64,000 nt of DNA, from positions 62,001 to 126,000 of the forward strand of contig NZ_JALXOZ010000004.1 of the NCBI RefSeq assembly GCF_025147465.1. The letters are read 5' to 3'. Numbering within the stretch: position 1 is the first letter of the stretch; each line of letters starts with the position of its first letter. The position numbers and the translations under genes are program-made. The stretch comes from Dermabacter sp. p3-SID358. GTDB taxonomy: Bacteria; Actinomycetota; Actinomycetes; Actinomycetales; Dermabacteraceae. Positions 38,033 through 46,809 of this stretch are shown one piece after another. The notes below the pieces were generated by a model, which made no database searches, was not told the origin of the DNA, and saw only the letters and a program-made list of their open reading frames with translations.

Positions 38033-38383
38033 CTACTCACCTTTCAATCTGTGAAGATGTTCGTCGAACAGATCGTCGGCCAAGGGGATGTTCTTCCTAT
38101 ACCAGCGGGTCCAGTTCCCTGCCTTATCGCCGGCGACCAGCATGATCGCTGCTCGCTTTGGGTCGAAAGCGAACAGAATTCGCAGTTCGGAGCGTCCAGA
38201 CGACCCTGGGCGGAGCTCCTTCATGTTGCGATGACGTGAAGCCCGCACCGTATCCACAAGTGGACGCCCGAGTTGCGGGCCATGCGCTTCTAGGAGCTCG
38301 ATTGCCGCCACCACTTGCTCTCGTGAGTCGCGATCAAGCGTCTTTAGCCAATCGACGATCAAACTGATGTCAACGGTCCACAC
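38033..38383 (-). CDS. HigB/RelE-like toxin (Gp49 family)
   Basis: A 116-residue basic protein resembling the Gp49/RelE-HigB mRNA interferases: VAAIELLEAHGPQLGRPLVD, KELRPGSSGRSELRILFAFD, and KAGNWTRWYRKNIPLADDLF near the end. Such toxins cut mRNA on ribosomes during stress. I chose GTG 38383 (VWTVDISLIVDWL), because the extended frame upstream is arginine- and glycine-rich filler. The antitoxin follows after five bases. Confidence 0.83.
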   Translation of the reverse strand: MWTVDISLIVDWLKTLDRDSREQVVAAIELLEAHGPQLGRPLVDTVRASRHRNMKELRPGSSGRSELRILFAFDPKRAAIMLVAGDKAGNWTRWYRKNIPLADDLFDEHLHRLKGE

Positions 38384-38463
38384 GCGATCGAGTATAGACC
38401 TTGGAGGTTCTGTGATGGAAGTGGGGTCCTTGATGAATGCAGGTAACGCGGCTTGAGTGCCAA

Positions 38464-38500
38464 TCGAGCCACTACTGCCCCTATTGCCAGCGCCTGCGCT
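38464..38500 (+). repeat. Direct repeat, copy 2 (remnant of mutM 3' end)
   Basis: Matches 34 of 37 bases of the mutM 3' end but in a non-coding setting. Mismatches are consistent with decay after insertion of the intervening toxin-antitoxin segment. The copy ends at GCGCT rather than at a stop codon. Confidence 0.85.
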
Positions 38501-38755
38501 CAACACGTTAAAGGGGCAACCAGCCCGTCTCACCAATCGTGATGACCGCCCACGGCGGAAGCTTCCACGAATGCAGCAACTCCGAGCCGCAGCGGCACCG
38601 AGTGTCGTTGACATATGGCAATCCTCGTTTCTCAGACCGGGTAAACCGCATATGCGTACGACTTGCCGTTTCGTCGGGGCATTTGGTCCCTGTTCGGCTA
38701 AGATGTCCTGTTAGTGACTGTGACGACCTCGAACAACCGAACTGGAGAGTAGCGC
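38501..38755 (+). other. Leader of the response regulator gene
   Basis: Non-coding stretch between the mutM remnant and the response regulator. It holds the DosR-like palindrome at 38677-38690 and a TAAGAT hexamer at 38699 that could be a -10 element. AACTGGAGAG ahead of GTG 38756 is the probable ribosome site. Nothing else is seen. Confidence 0.55.
38677..38690 (+). promoter_or_regulatory. DosR-like palindrome upstream of the response regulator
   Basis: GGGCATTTGGTCCC agrees with the mycobacterial DosR core GGGACTWWAGTCCC at 11 of 14 positions. It lies 66 bp before the GTG start. The regulator's own recognition helix resembles DosR, so autoregulation is plausible. Confidence 0.45.
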
Positions 38756-39379
38756 GTGAGCGAAGTAAGCGGCGAACAGTACCGCGTCATGATTGTCGAT
38801 GACCACGAAGTTGTGCGTCGCGGCATCGTTGCCGTCATCGATGCAGATGCGCGACTCAGCGTTGTCGCTGAAGCAAGCACCGTGAGCGAAGCCAAGCGTC
38901 GGCTCCCCGCAGTGCAGCCCGATATCCTCGTCACGGACCTCCAGCTTCCCGACGGCACGGGCATTGACGTCATGAACGCGGCCCGCAAAGAAAACGAGAA
39001 CCAGACGATGCTCGTTCTCACGTCGTTCAATGACGAAGCAGCGATTCGAGAATCCCGCGCGGCAGGCGCCTCCGGTCTCCTTCTCAAGTCAGTTCGCTCA
39101 AACGAAATTATCTCGACGATCATCAATGTCGCGAACGGAGAAACCGCGTGGCCCGCGGGAGGAACGAGCGAAGAGGAGTTCGATTTCTCCGCGGTTGAGC
39201 GACGCATCGTGGAGTACATCGGCGACGGCCTCGCCAATCGCGAGATCGCGGATCAACTCGGCGTTGCCGAAAAGACCGTCAAGAATCGCATCACTGGCAT
39301 CCTTCACAAGATGGGCCTCCAGCGCCGTACTCAAGTAGCCGCGTGGGTCGTTGCACGCCGTCGTGCCGACTGGAAGTAG
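38756..39379 (+). CDS. LuxR/NarL-type response regulator, DevR/DosR-like
   Basis: A 207-residue regulator. The receiver domain has acidic residues D15-D16, phospho-acceptor D61 in DILVTDLQLPDG, and K111. The C-terminal helix-turn-helix has LANREIADQLGVAEKTVKNR, whose K-T-V-K-N and following RRTQVAAW match the DNA-contact region of mycobacterial DosR. The start is GTG with AACTGGAGAG upstream. Its stop lies 15 bp from that of the histidine kinase on the other strand, so the two form a convergent partner pair. DosR-like sites occur upstream of this gene and of cydA. Confidence 0.85.
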   Translation: MSEVSGEQYRVMIVDDHEVVRRGIVAVIDADARLSVVAEASTVSEAKRRLPAVQPDILVTDLQLPDGTGIDVMNAARKENENQTMLVLTSFNDEAAIRESRAAGASGLLLKSVRSNEIISTIINVANGETAWPAGGTSEEEFDFSAVERRIVEYIGDGLANREIADQLGVAEKTVKNRITGILHKMGLQRRTQVAAWVVARRRADWK

Positions 39380-39394
39380 TACCGCCCCTTCGGT

Positions 39395-40576
39395 TTAAGA
39401 GACGCCGAGCGTCGCTCGCCAGCTCACCATCGTGCCTGGGTCGAGACTGTAGAAATCAACCCAGCCCAAGTGACGACGTGCTCGCGCTCCCATGTTTGCC
39501 AGCCCCGATCGACGCGTGATGCTCGGGTCGATTCCACGCCCGTTATCGCTTACATTCACCTGGATGACCGTATCCACGCCTTCGTCGAAGAGAGTGATAC
39601 TCACGGATACGGCGCTCGCGTGAGCGTGGCGCGCAACATTCGCGAGGCATTCCTTGACGACCGCAACGACGTCTTCCTTGAGTTCACCCTCGATCGCATC
39701 GAGCGAGGTGATCGGTGCATTGAGCTGAAGCGAAGGCACAAAGCCCAGACCCGCGATAGCGAGTCCACATTCGTGACGAAGCCGCTGGGAGAGCGTCACG
39801 TCAACGGTTTCGTTGCGCAGCGACTGAACAATCCCGCGAATCTCCGCAATGGAGCGCTCGATGCCCGCAACCGAATCCTTCAGGCTCGTTGCGACGGGTC
39901 CCTCGTCGGAGTACTCGCGAAAGCGAGCCGCCTGGGCCATGACGGTCTCGAGCTGCATTCCCACGCCAAAAAGCTCCTGGATGGCGAGATCGTGAAGGTC
40001 TCGAGCGATGCGGTTGCGCTCATTGTTGAGATCGTCCTCGATTGCGCTTCTTCCAGTTGCGCCATTAAGCGCGAATGAAAACAGGGAGGCGAGCGAAGCG
40101 GCGCTCACGGATTCGGCCTCGGTGAAGGCCGAGCTGGCGTCGGACCCCACACTCGTCAACCGGACGGCCACGAGCAAGCCCCGGCGCGCGGCCCCGGCAT
40201 CGATGGGAAACGCCGAGATTTCAGAGTGCACAATCTCGTCATCGCCGAGCCGCTCGCCGGCGAGAGCCCTCGTGAGGTCGCCCCACGTGAGCTTCTCAAG
40301 CGTTTCAGGGGAGTCGTAGTCGAGAACGAACGGCAGGCGCGCCGAGTCGGAATCTCCCGACGCATGTGACACGGAGGTGCCGAGTAGTTCGCCCGCGAAA
40401 CGCCCGCGCGCGAGCTCGCATACCCACGTTGAATCGTCGAGCGGGAGAAGTACAAGAAGCGAGTCCGGGGCGAGGATGTCGAAAGCCGTGTCGGCCAGAA
40501 GATCGAGAAGATCGTCCGGGTCCTCGGCATTAAGCACCGCCGCCGTCAGCTCGCTAATTCGCGTGGCGTTCGACAT
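39395..40576 (-). CDS. Sensor histidine kinase, HisKA_3/DevS-like
   Basis: A 393-residue soluble kinase. An N-terminal GAF-like domain (about residues 5-170) precedes the dimerisation motif ERNRIARDLHDLAIQELF, with the phosphorylated histidine at residue 195. An ATPase domain with NVSDNGRGIDPSI and SGLANMGARAR follows. No membrane segments are seen. The single GAF resembles DevS/DosT, which have two GAF domains and sense O2, NO or CO through heme; heme binding here is not shown. ATG 40576 is behind AAGGGAGC and overlaps the cydC stop by 23 bases, so the kinase is translated with the cytochrome bd operon. Confidence 0.85.
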   Translation of the reverse strand: MSNATRISELTAAVLNAEDPDDLLDLLADTAFDILAPDSLLVLLPLDDSTWVCELARGRFAGELLGTSVSHASGDSDSARLPFVLDYDSPETLEKLTWGDLTRALAGERLGDDEIVHSEISAFPIDAGAARRGLLVAVRLTSVGSDASSAFTEAESVSAASLASLFSFALNGATGRSAIEDDLNNERNRIARDLHDLAIQELFGVGMQLETVMAQAARFREYSDEGPVATSLKDSVAGIERSIAEIRGIVQSLRNETVDVTLSQRLRHECGLAIAGLGFVPSLQLNAPITSLDAIEGELKEDVVAVVKECLANVARHAHASAVSVSITLFDEGVDTVIQVNVSDNGRGIDPSITRRSGLANMGARARRHLGWVDFYSLDPGTMVSWRATLGVS

Positions 40577-42404
40577 GGCAGCTCCCTTCATTCGTGCCGA
40601 GATCATCGAGGTCAATCACGCTTGCGCCCGCATTCCTGAAGCGCTGGTCGTGTGTAATGACGATGACCGCGGCATCTTCGGCGAAAAACCTACCGGGGGT
40701 GAGGATACCCTCCATGAGCTCGGAAGCGAGATCGAGGTTGAGATGCTCGGTTGGTTCGTCAAGGATCGTCACGGGGCTGCCGTGCGCGATTGCGCGGGCC
40801 AGCAACAGTCTTCGTCGCTCACCTCCGGAAACATCCTCGCCGCCACTTCCGAGGATCGTGTCGAGCCCGGCGGGTAGAGCGGCCAACCACGAATCAAGGC
40901 CCGCGAGGGCGAGAGCGTGGGTGATCTCTTCATCCGTCAAGTCGCCCCGCACCACGCGAAGGTTTTCCCGCACGCTCGTCGCAAACACGTGAGCGTCCTC
41001 CGCAAAAAACGTCACGCAAGAGGCGAGCCGAGCCGAATCAAGCGAGGAGAGAGGAACGTCGCCGTAGGCCACTTCGCCGCTCAGAGGTTTGAGGAGACCA
41101 GCGAGGGTGAGACCAAGGGTCGATTTTCCCCGCCCCGAGGCGCCGTACACGAGAGCGCGGCTTCCAGGGGAAAAGTTCAGCTCCAGGTCGTGGGCGAGCG
41201 GGCGATCAGCACTCCATCCGGTTGTGAGTGCACTAGCGGTGAGCGCGGCAGGCGCTGGGCGTTCGTGGCGTACCGGTGCGGGGACCGCGGCATTGTTCGC
41301 GGTTCCGACGGTTGCCGGGCGTTCGATAGCAGACTGCGCCTCTTCACTCGCAGCCCGCAGAGCATCGCGCACGCTCGAGCTCCTCTGAGTCTCGAGTGAC
41401 GAGGCAACGGGAGCGCTCCCCGGATCAAGCGCCGCAAGACGTTCGGCTGCAACGATCGAACGGGCGCGCTGGCTCGCTGCTTGCGGAAGAACTGACGCCG
41501 CTTCGAAGCTTGACAGGGGCGCGAGGATAATGACGCCGATAATGCCGGCAGAGTGGCCCATGAAACCCCCGAGGACACCCGAGGTCTCGAGGTTGTACAC
41601 GCCGCCCGCGGCGAGGATCGACCCCAGAAGTGCGGGGATCATCGCGATGTGGGTGCTGCTACGCGCGAATGCGGAGGGAATGGCTGCCCTGTCGAGCGCT
41701 TTATCGAAGCGGGTCTGCGCTGCTTCGAAGTCGGCGAGAGTGTCGTGCCACTGGCCCTTGACGCGCAGGACATCGGCGTAATCGAGAGCGAAAAGAGAAA
41801 GCGTATTGAGGTGGGCGCGTGCTTCGACGAGATCGCGCTCGGTTCTCAAGGCTGCCCGGAAAGCGAGGAGCGGCGCGATCACAGTGGCGAAGACTAGCCC
41901 CGCGAGCATCGCGAGTGCCGCCAAGGGAGAGAAGGGGGCGATCGTCGCGAGTACGGCAACCGCCATGAAGAGAGCGACGAGGGACGGAACAACCGCGCGG
42001 ATAACATCATTTGCCATGTCCTCGGCGTCATCGCCTATACGCGCGAGCAGGTCTCCGCGCTTCAGTCGCCCAGCGATCGCAGGTGGCGCGCTCGCGAGAC
42101 CTGCGTACACGTTGGTACGCAGGCGCGAAACTCCGGTGAGGGCTGCATCGTGAGTGAGCAGACGTTCAAAGTAACGGAAAATGCCGCGGGAGATACCTAG
42201 CGCGCGTACGGAAACGACGGCAACGCTGAGGTCGAGGACAGGCGGCATCGTCCATGACTTCGTGATGAGGTAACCGGAGACCACGGCGAGGGCGAAAGCG
42301 CTCCCGAGGGTTGCGGTGCCCGCCGCGACCGCCGCGGTGAGTTGGCGCGGGCCGATCTCCATGAGCTCATGCATTCGCGTAAGAGCGCGGGTCGAGAACT
42401 TCAC
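40554..42404 (-). CDS. cydC: ABC exporter subunit CydC
   Basis: A 616-residue protein with an N-terminal membrane domain of about six helices and a C-terminal ATPase domain (from about residue 385). The ATPase has YGASGRGKSTLGLTLAGLL (Walker A), SGGERRRLLLARAIAHG (signature) and VTILDEPTEHLN (Walker B). With CydD it exports glutathione or cysteine needed to assemble cytochrome bd. A linker of about 60 residues, rich in alanine and serine, precedes the ATPase domain. The ATG overlaps the cydD stop by four bases. Confidence 0.92.
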   Translation of the reverse strand: MKFSTRALTRMHELMEIGPRQLTAAVAAGTATLGSAFALAVVSGYLITKSWTMPPVLDLSVAVVSVRALGISRGIFRYFERLLTHDAALTGVSRLRTNVYAGLASAPPAIAGRLKRGDLLARIGDDAEDMANDVIRAVVPSLVALFMAVAVLATIAPFSPLAALAMLAGLVFATVIAPLLAFRAALRTERDLVEARAHLNTLSLFALDYADVLRVKGQWHDTLADFEAAQTRFDKALDRAAIPSAFARSSTHIAMIPALLGSILAAGGVYNLETSGVLGGFMGHSAGIIGVIILAPLSSFEAASVLPQAASQRARSIVAAERLAALDPGSAPVASSLETQRSSSVRDALRAASEEAQSAIERPATVGTANNAAVPAPVRHERPAPAALTASALTTGWSADRPLAHDLELNFSPGSRALVYGASGRGKSTLGLTLAGLLKPLSGEVAYGDVPLSSLDSARLASCVTFFAEDAHVFATSVRENLRVVRGDLTDEEITHALALAGLDSWLAALPAGLDTILGSGGEDVSGGERRRLLLARAIAHGSPVTILDEPTEHLNLDLASELMEGILTPGRFFAEDAAVIVITHDQRFRNAGASVIDLDDLGTNEGSCHVERHAN

Positions 42405-44119
42405 GAGACCACCGCCGCATCTTCGGCGTGCACGTCGATGACCTGGTCCGCGATATCGAGAAGCGCCTGCCTGTGGGCGGTCATGAGTACGCTCGAGCCA
42501 CGCTCGCGCAGAGTCTCGAGAAAACGCACGATCATCGCTTCGCTCTCCCCATCGAGGTGAGAGGTCGGTTCATCGAGGATCACGAAGGGCTTCGCTTCGA
42601 GGAGTGCAGCCGTCAGAGCCACGCGTTGGCGCTGACCGACGGAAATCCCGGTACCGCCGCGGCCGAGTTCGACATCCCAACCGTGCACGCCAACGACGTG
42701 CGTGTGAAGGCCCGTCGCGCGCGCGGCACCCTCGATGAGGTCATGTGCTTCCGTACTCGCCGGTTCAATACCCGTGGGAAGCGCCTGTTCAAGAATTTCT
42801 CTGAGAGCGCCTGGCCCCACGACCGGGCGCTGCGGGAGCCACGCGATTTGCGCCCACAGGCCTTCTTTCTCGACTGCTTCCAGGGGAGTAACGGCGCCAT
42901 CGGCAGCGAGGAAGGCGATGGACCCCGATGTAGGTGCAAGGAGACCAAGGATTGCCGCGATCGACGTGGACTTGCCCTCCCCGCTCGCACCTCGCAGCGC
43001 AGTGATGTCACCTGGGTGAATCGTGCACGTGAGGTCGGCGGGTGCGAGCCGTTCACGTCCGGCGACGCTCAAGTTCTGGATAACGATGCTTGAGGTCGAA
43101 AGATCGGGAGTAGCCGGGCACTGTGAACCTTCGCCTCGTTCCGCCTCCCCGACCGTGGGAGCGTTGAGCACCTCGAAAGTGGCATCGACGGCGGCGAGGC
43201 CGTCGGTTGACGCGTGGAATTGCTGGCCCACGAGGCGCAAAGGGAGGTACACCTCGGCCGCGAGCACGAGAACGGCGATTGCGGGGAAAAGCTCCATGCT
43301 GCCGCTCACAAGACGAAGGCCGATCGAAACCGCGATGAGCGCGACCCCAAGGGTGGCGATCAGTTCGAGAGCGAAGCTCGAAAGAAACGCCCACGCGAGG
43401 GTTGTCATCGCGGACTTCTTGTGGCGAGCGCCGAGATCCGCGACGATCCTCTCGGAGCCTTTGGAACGTCCGAGAGCCCGAAGCGTGGGAAGACCCTCGA
43501 CCAGATCAAGGGTCTCCGACCACAGGTTGCGCATCGTTGCGAGGGAGCGCGCCGAGGACCCCTCTGTCATCTTCCCGATGAGGATCATGAAGATCGGGAT
43601 CAGGGGGAGAGCGATGCAGGCGACGACTGCGCTCGTCAGGTCCCACACGGCGATCGCGATGAGCGCGAGCGGGGTAACTGTCGCCGAGAGCGCAAGTTGG
43701 GGAACGTAGCCCGTGAGGTAGGGGCGCAAGTTCTCGAGACCCGCAGTGGCAAGGGTCGCGGTCGACGCTGCTTGATTCGCTCGCCCGCGTGGACCGAGAG
43801 CGGCGTTCTTCTCGACAACGGCGCGCCGGAGCTCACCAATCGTGTCCGTAGCCGCACGATGTCCCGTGGCTTGCGTGTACCACACTGCACAGGCACGCAA
43901 AAGAAGCGCAGCTGTGAGGATCGCGAGCGGTAGAGGATTCTCATGCGGCCACGTTCGTTCCGCGAGGAGGGCTTCGCCGAGCGAAGCCACACACCATGCG
44001 GTTGTAATAGCGCAAACAGCCTCCACGAGGCCCAAGACAACGGTGCGAATAACATGCGCGCGAGCGCTAGAGACGTGGCGGAGGAGTCTCGGATCAAGTG
44101 GAGGCTGTCGCTTTGCCAA
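42401..44119 (-). CDS. cydD: ABC exporter subunit CydD
   Basis: A 572-residue half-transporter. The membrane domain starts after about 25 residues, and the ATPase domain carries LRGASGEGKSTSIAAILGLL (Walker A), GISVGQRQRVALTAALLEAK (signature) and FVILDEPTSHLDGESEAMI. It forms a heterodimer with CydC. The gap to cydB is seven bases, so the four cyd genes form one unit. Confidence 0.92.
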   Translation of the reverse strand: MAKRQPPLDPRLLRHVSSARAHVIRTVVLGLVEAVCAITTAWCVASLGEALLAERTWPHENPLPLAILTAALLLRACAVWYTQATGHRAATDTIGELRRAVVEKNAALGPRGRANQAASTATLATAGLENLRPYLTGYVPQLALSATVTPLALIAIAVWDLTSAVVACIALPLIPIFMILIGKMTEGSSARSLATMRNLWSETLDLVEGLPTLRALGRSKGSERIVADLGARHKKSAMTTLAWAFLSSFALELIATLGVALIAVSIGLRLVSGSMELFPAIAVLVLAAEVYLPLRLVGQQFHASTDGLAAVDATFEVLNAPTVGEAERGEGSQCPATPDLSTSSIVIQNLSVAGRERLAPADLTCTIHPGDITALRGASGEGKSTSIAAILGLLAPTSGSIAFLAADGAVTPLEAVEKEGLWAQIAWLPQRPVVGPGALREILEQALPTGIEPASTEAHDLIEGAARATGLHTHVVGVHGWDVELGRGGTGISVGQRQRVALTAALLEAKPFVILDEPTSHLDGESEAMIVRFLETLRERGSSVLMTAHRQALLDIADQVIDVHAEDAAVVS

Positions 44120-44126
44120 AAGTGTT

Positions 44127-45215
44127 TTAGCTTTCCGTGTTGAAGGCTTCGCGGTAGCCCTCTTTCGCCTTTCGTGCGAGGTTCGCCGCGTGGGCGGCCG
44201 GGAAACCCTCGCCAGTCACACGCGCGCGGAACACCCAGTAGGCCCAAGCCTGGTAGGCGAGAACGATTGGCAGAAGGACCACCGTTGCGATCGTCATGAC
44301 GCGAAGAGTGTACTCGGTGCTCGAGGCATTCATGACGGTCAGTGAGAGCGCAGGATCATTAGCCGCGGGGAGCACATTCGGGAAAATTGCCCCGAAGGCC
44401 ATGACCGTCGCGAAGGCGATAGCTACGGATGTCGAGGTGAACGCGAGGCCCTCGCGGCGAGCCCGGTTGAGGACGAGTGCGCCGATGAGGGCGAGAGCCG
44501 CGATCACGAGCGGGATCCACGTCCACGCGTTGTTCGAGTAAGCGATCTGGGCCCAAAGGACCCATGCTGCCGCTGCAAGGATCGTGGGGAACACGATGAT
44601 GCCCGCAAGCTTATTTGCGTCCTCACGCACTCCGTCAGTTGTGCGCAGTGCAAGGAAAAGGGTGCCGTGCAGCCAGAAAAGGAGCACGAACACAACGCCA
44701 GCGAGCAAAGCGAATGGGTTGAGAAGGTCGAAGAGTGAATCAGTGACGACGCTCTTACCTCCGGCATTCGCCTCCATGTTGACGCCGCGCACGATGTTGC
44801 CCACAGCGACGCCCCAAATCAGGGCCGGAACGAGACCGCCAATGAAATGGCAGATGTCCCACGCCAACTTCCAGGATGCGCTCTCGACTTTGTTGCGGTA
44901 CTTGAACGCGCAGATGCGCACGATGAGTGCCACGAGAATGATGATGAGCGCGAGGTAGAAGCCCGAGAACATCGTCGCGTACCACTCGGGGAAGGCCGCA
45001 AAGAGGGCACCGCCACCCACGAGGATCCACACCTCGTTGGCATCCCACACGGGGCCAATGGTCGTGAGGATCTGGTTTTTACGCTTCTCGTCACCCTTGC
45101 CGAGTGCGAAAACATTCATGCCGACGCCGAAATCGAAGCCCTCGAGAACGAAGTAGCCGAGGAACAGCACTGCGACGAGGATGAACCACAGGGTCTGTAG
45201 GAACGTTGCTTCCAT
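44127..45215 (-). CDS. cydB: Cytochrome bd ubiquinol/menaquinol oxidase subunit II
   Basis: A 362-residue integral membrane protein. VLFLGYFVLEGFDFGVGMNV and IGPVWDANEVWILVGGGALF are hallmarks of the subunit, and multiple hydrophobic segments follow. With CydA it forms the high-affinity terminal oxidase used at low oxygen. Nineteen bases separate it from cydA. Confidence 0.94.
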   Translation of the reverse strand: MEATFLQTLWFILVAVLFLGYFVLEGFDFGVGMNVFALGKGDEKRKNQILTTIGPVWDANEVWILVGGGALFAAFPEWYATMFSGFYLALIIILVALIVRICAFKYRNKVESASWKLAWDICHFIGGLVPALIWGVAVGNIVRGVNMEANAGGKSVVTDSLFDLLNPFALLAGVVFVLLFWLHGTLFLALRTTDGVREDANKLAGIIVFPTILAAAAWVLWAQIAYSNNAWTWIPLVIAALALIGALVLNRARREGLAFTSTSVAIAFATVMAFGAIFPNVLPAANDPALSLTVMNASSTEYTLRVMTIATVVLLPIVLAYQAWAYWVFRARVTGEGFPAAHAANLARKAKEGYREAFNTES

Positions 45216-45234
45216 GATTGTCTACTCCTTTCTC

Positions 45235-46809
45235 TCAGTAGCCAAAGCTGATGGTCGGTGTTTCGAACTCCTCGTGTGTCGCGCCCTCGTTCTTGGTGAG
45301 GGCGCGGGGAGCCTTGATGTCCTTCACGGCCTGCTTGTGCATGAGGTAGTACCACACGACGGCGAGCACACCGTAGAGGAGCGTGAAGACCACGAGAGAG
45401 ACGATCACCTGCCAGCCTTCGTGGCCGGAGACACCTTGCATGGTGAGCAGACGCACGAGCGGGTCACCGTCGGGTGATGGCGCGACAATCCACGGCTGTC
45501 GCCCCATCTCGGTAAAGATCCAGCCGAAGGCGTTGGCGAGGAACGGCATGGGGATCGAGAGAATCGCGAAGCGTGCGAACCACCTTGATCCCGACGTGCG
45601 AGCGTTCTCTCCCTTACCCCTGGTGATCCAGAATGCCCACACGGCAAGAATGCCGCAGAAAACGGCGAAGCCGATCATGAGGCGGAACGACCAATAGGTG
45701 ACGAAGAGATTCGGTCGGTAGTCGACATCGACGGTCTTGCCGCTCGCATCGACGGCGGTTGCGCCGTACTTTTCCTTGTACTCGGCGTTGAGCTCCGTCA
45801 CGCCCTTGAGCGTGGCGTTCGGATCGTTGGTTGCGAGGATCGAGGTCACGTAGGGAACTTCGATGATGTGTGAGATGTCGCTGCAGTCCTGCGAGAACGC
45901 ACGAGGGCCCGCGACCGAGAGGATCGAGAAGCTCGCACCGGTCTCGGTGTGGCACAGGGCCTCGGCCGACGCCATCTTCATGGGCTGCTGCTCGAACATG
46001 AGCTTGCCCTGGAAGTCGCCGGAAGCAAACAAGCCGACGGCGGAAAGCACCATAACGAGAACGCCAAAGCGCGTGGCGGGGCGCCAGACATTCTTTGCGA
46101 GGTGGCTTGCGGCGGCTTGATCCTCACTCGACAAGGCTTGATCTTCAGCTCGATTGTGGTTCTTTACCATGTGCCAGGCGGCAATGCCTGTCACGAAACA
46201 GCCAGCTACGAGCCAAGCGCCCGCGATCACGTGGGGGAAAGCAGCGAGGGTCGTGACATTCGTGAGCAGGGCGAAAATACCACCTTGCGACGGATCGAGT
46301 TCGGCGCGGCCAGTCTCCGGGTTGAACACCGCGGCAACGGGGTGCTGCATGAAGGAGTTCGCGGCAATGATGAAGTATGCCGAGAGGGTTGTGCCGATCG
46401 CGACCATCCAGATCGTGAGCAGGTGGAGGCCCTTGGGGAGACGGTTCCAACCGAAAATCCAGAGGCCCAGGAAGGTCGATTCCATGAAGAATGCCGCGAG
46501 CCCTTCGAGTGCGAGCGGCGCACCGAAGATGTCGCCAACGAAGCGGGAATATTCTGACCAGTTGAGGCCGAATTGGAACTCCTGGACGATACCGGTGGCA
46601 ATGCCGATACCGAAGTTCACGATAAGCATCGAACCAAAGAATTTCGTGATGCGCGTCCACGAATCGGCCTTCACGGGGTCTTTCGCGCGCACGGCGATCG
46701 TCTGCATGATCGCGACGAGGAGCGAGAGGCCAATTGTGAGCGGCACGAAAATGAAGTGGTAGACGGTCGTAATGCCGAACTGCCACCGCGCGAGATCGAG
46801 CGCTTCCAT
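45235..46809 (-). CDS. cydA: Cytochrome bd oxidase subunit I
   Basis: A 524-residue heme-bearing subunit with about nine helices. ARWQFGITTVYHFIFVPLTI includes the histidine that binds a b-type heme, and GDIFGAPLALEGLAAFFMES the conserved glutamate region. A Q-loop follows, and GFAVFCGILAVWAFWITRGK comes later. It heads the operon cydA-cydB-cydD-cydC-kinase. A DosR-like box is located 70 bp upstream. Confidence 0.95.
   Translation of the reverse strand: MEALDLARWQFGITTVYHFIFVPLTIGLSLLVAIMQTIAVRAKDPVKADSWTRITKFFGSMLIVNFGIGIATGIVQEFQFGLNWSEYSRFVGDIFGAPLALEGLAAFFMESTFLGLWIFGWNRLPKGLHLLTIWMVAIGTTLSAYFIIAANSFMQHPVAAVFNPETGRAELDPSQGGIFALLTNVTTLAAFPHVIAGAWLVAGCFVTGIAAWHMVKNHNRAEDQALSSEDQAAASHLAKNVWRPATRFGVLVMVLSAVGLFASGDFQGKLMFEQQPMKMASAEALCHTETGASFSILSVAGPRAFSQDCSDISHIIEVPYVTSILATNDPNATLKGVTELNAEYKEKYGATAVDASGKTVDVDYRPNLFVTYWSFRLMIGFAVFCGILAVWAFWITRGKGENARTSGSRWFARFAILSIPMPFLANAFGWIFTEMGRQPWIVAPSPDGDPLVRLLTMQGVSGHEGWQVIVSLVVFTLLYGVLAVVWYYLMHKQAVKDIKAPRALTKNEGATHEEFETPTISFGY

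Noticed and set aside
38384..38614. N-terminal extension of the toxin frame
   Set aside because: Arginine- and glycine-rich filler that crosses the mutM remnant; the GTG at 38383 gives a normal toxin length.
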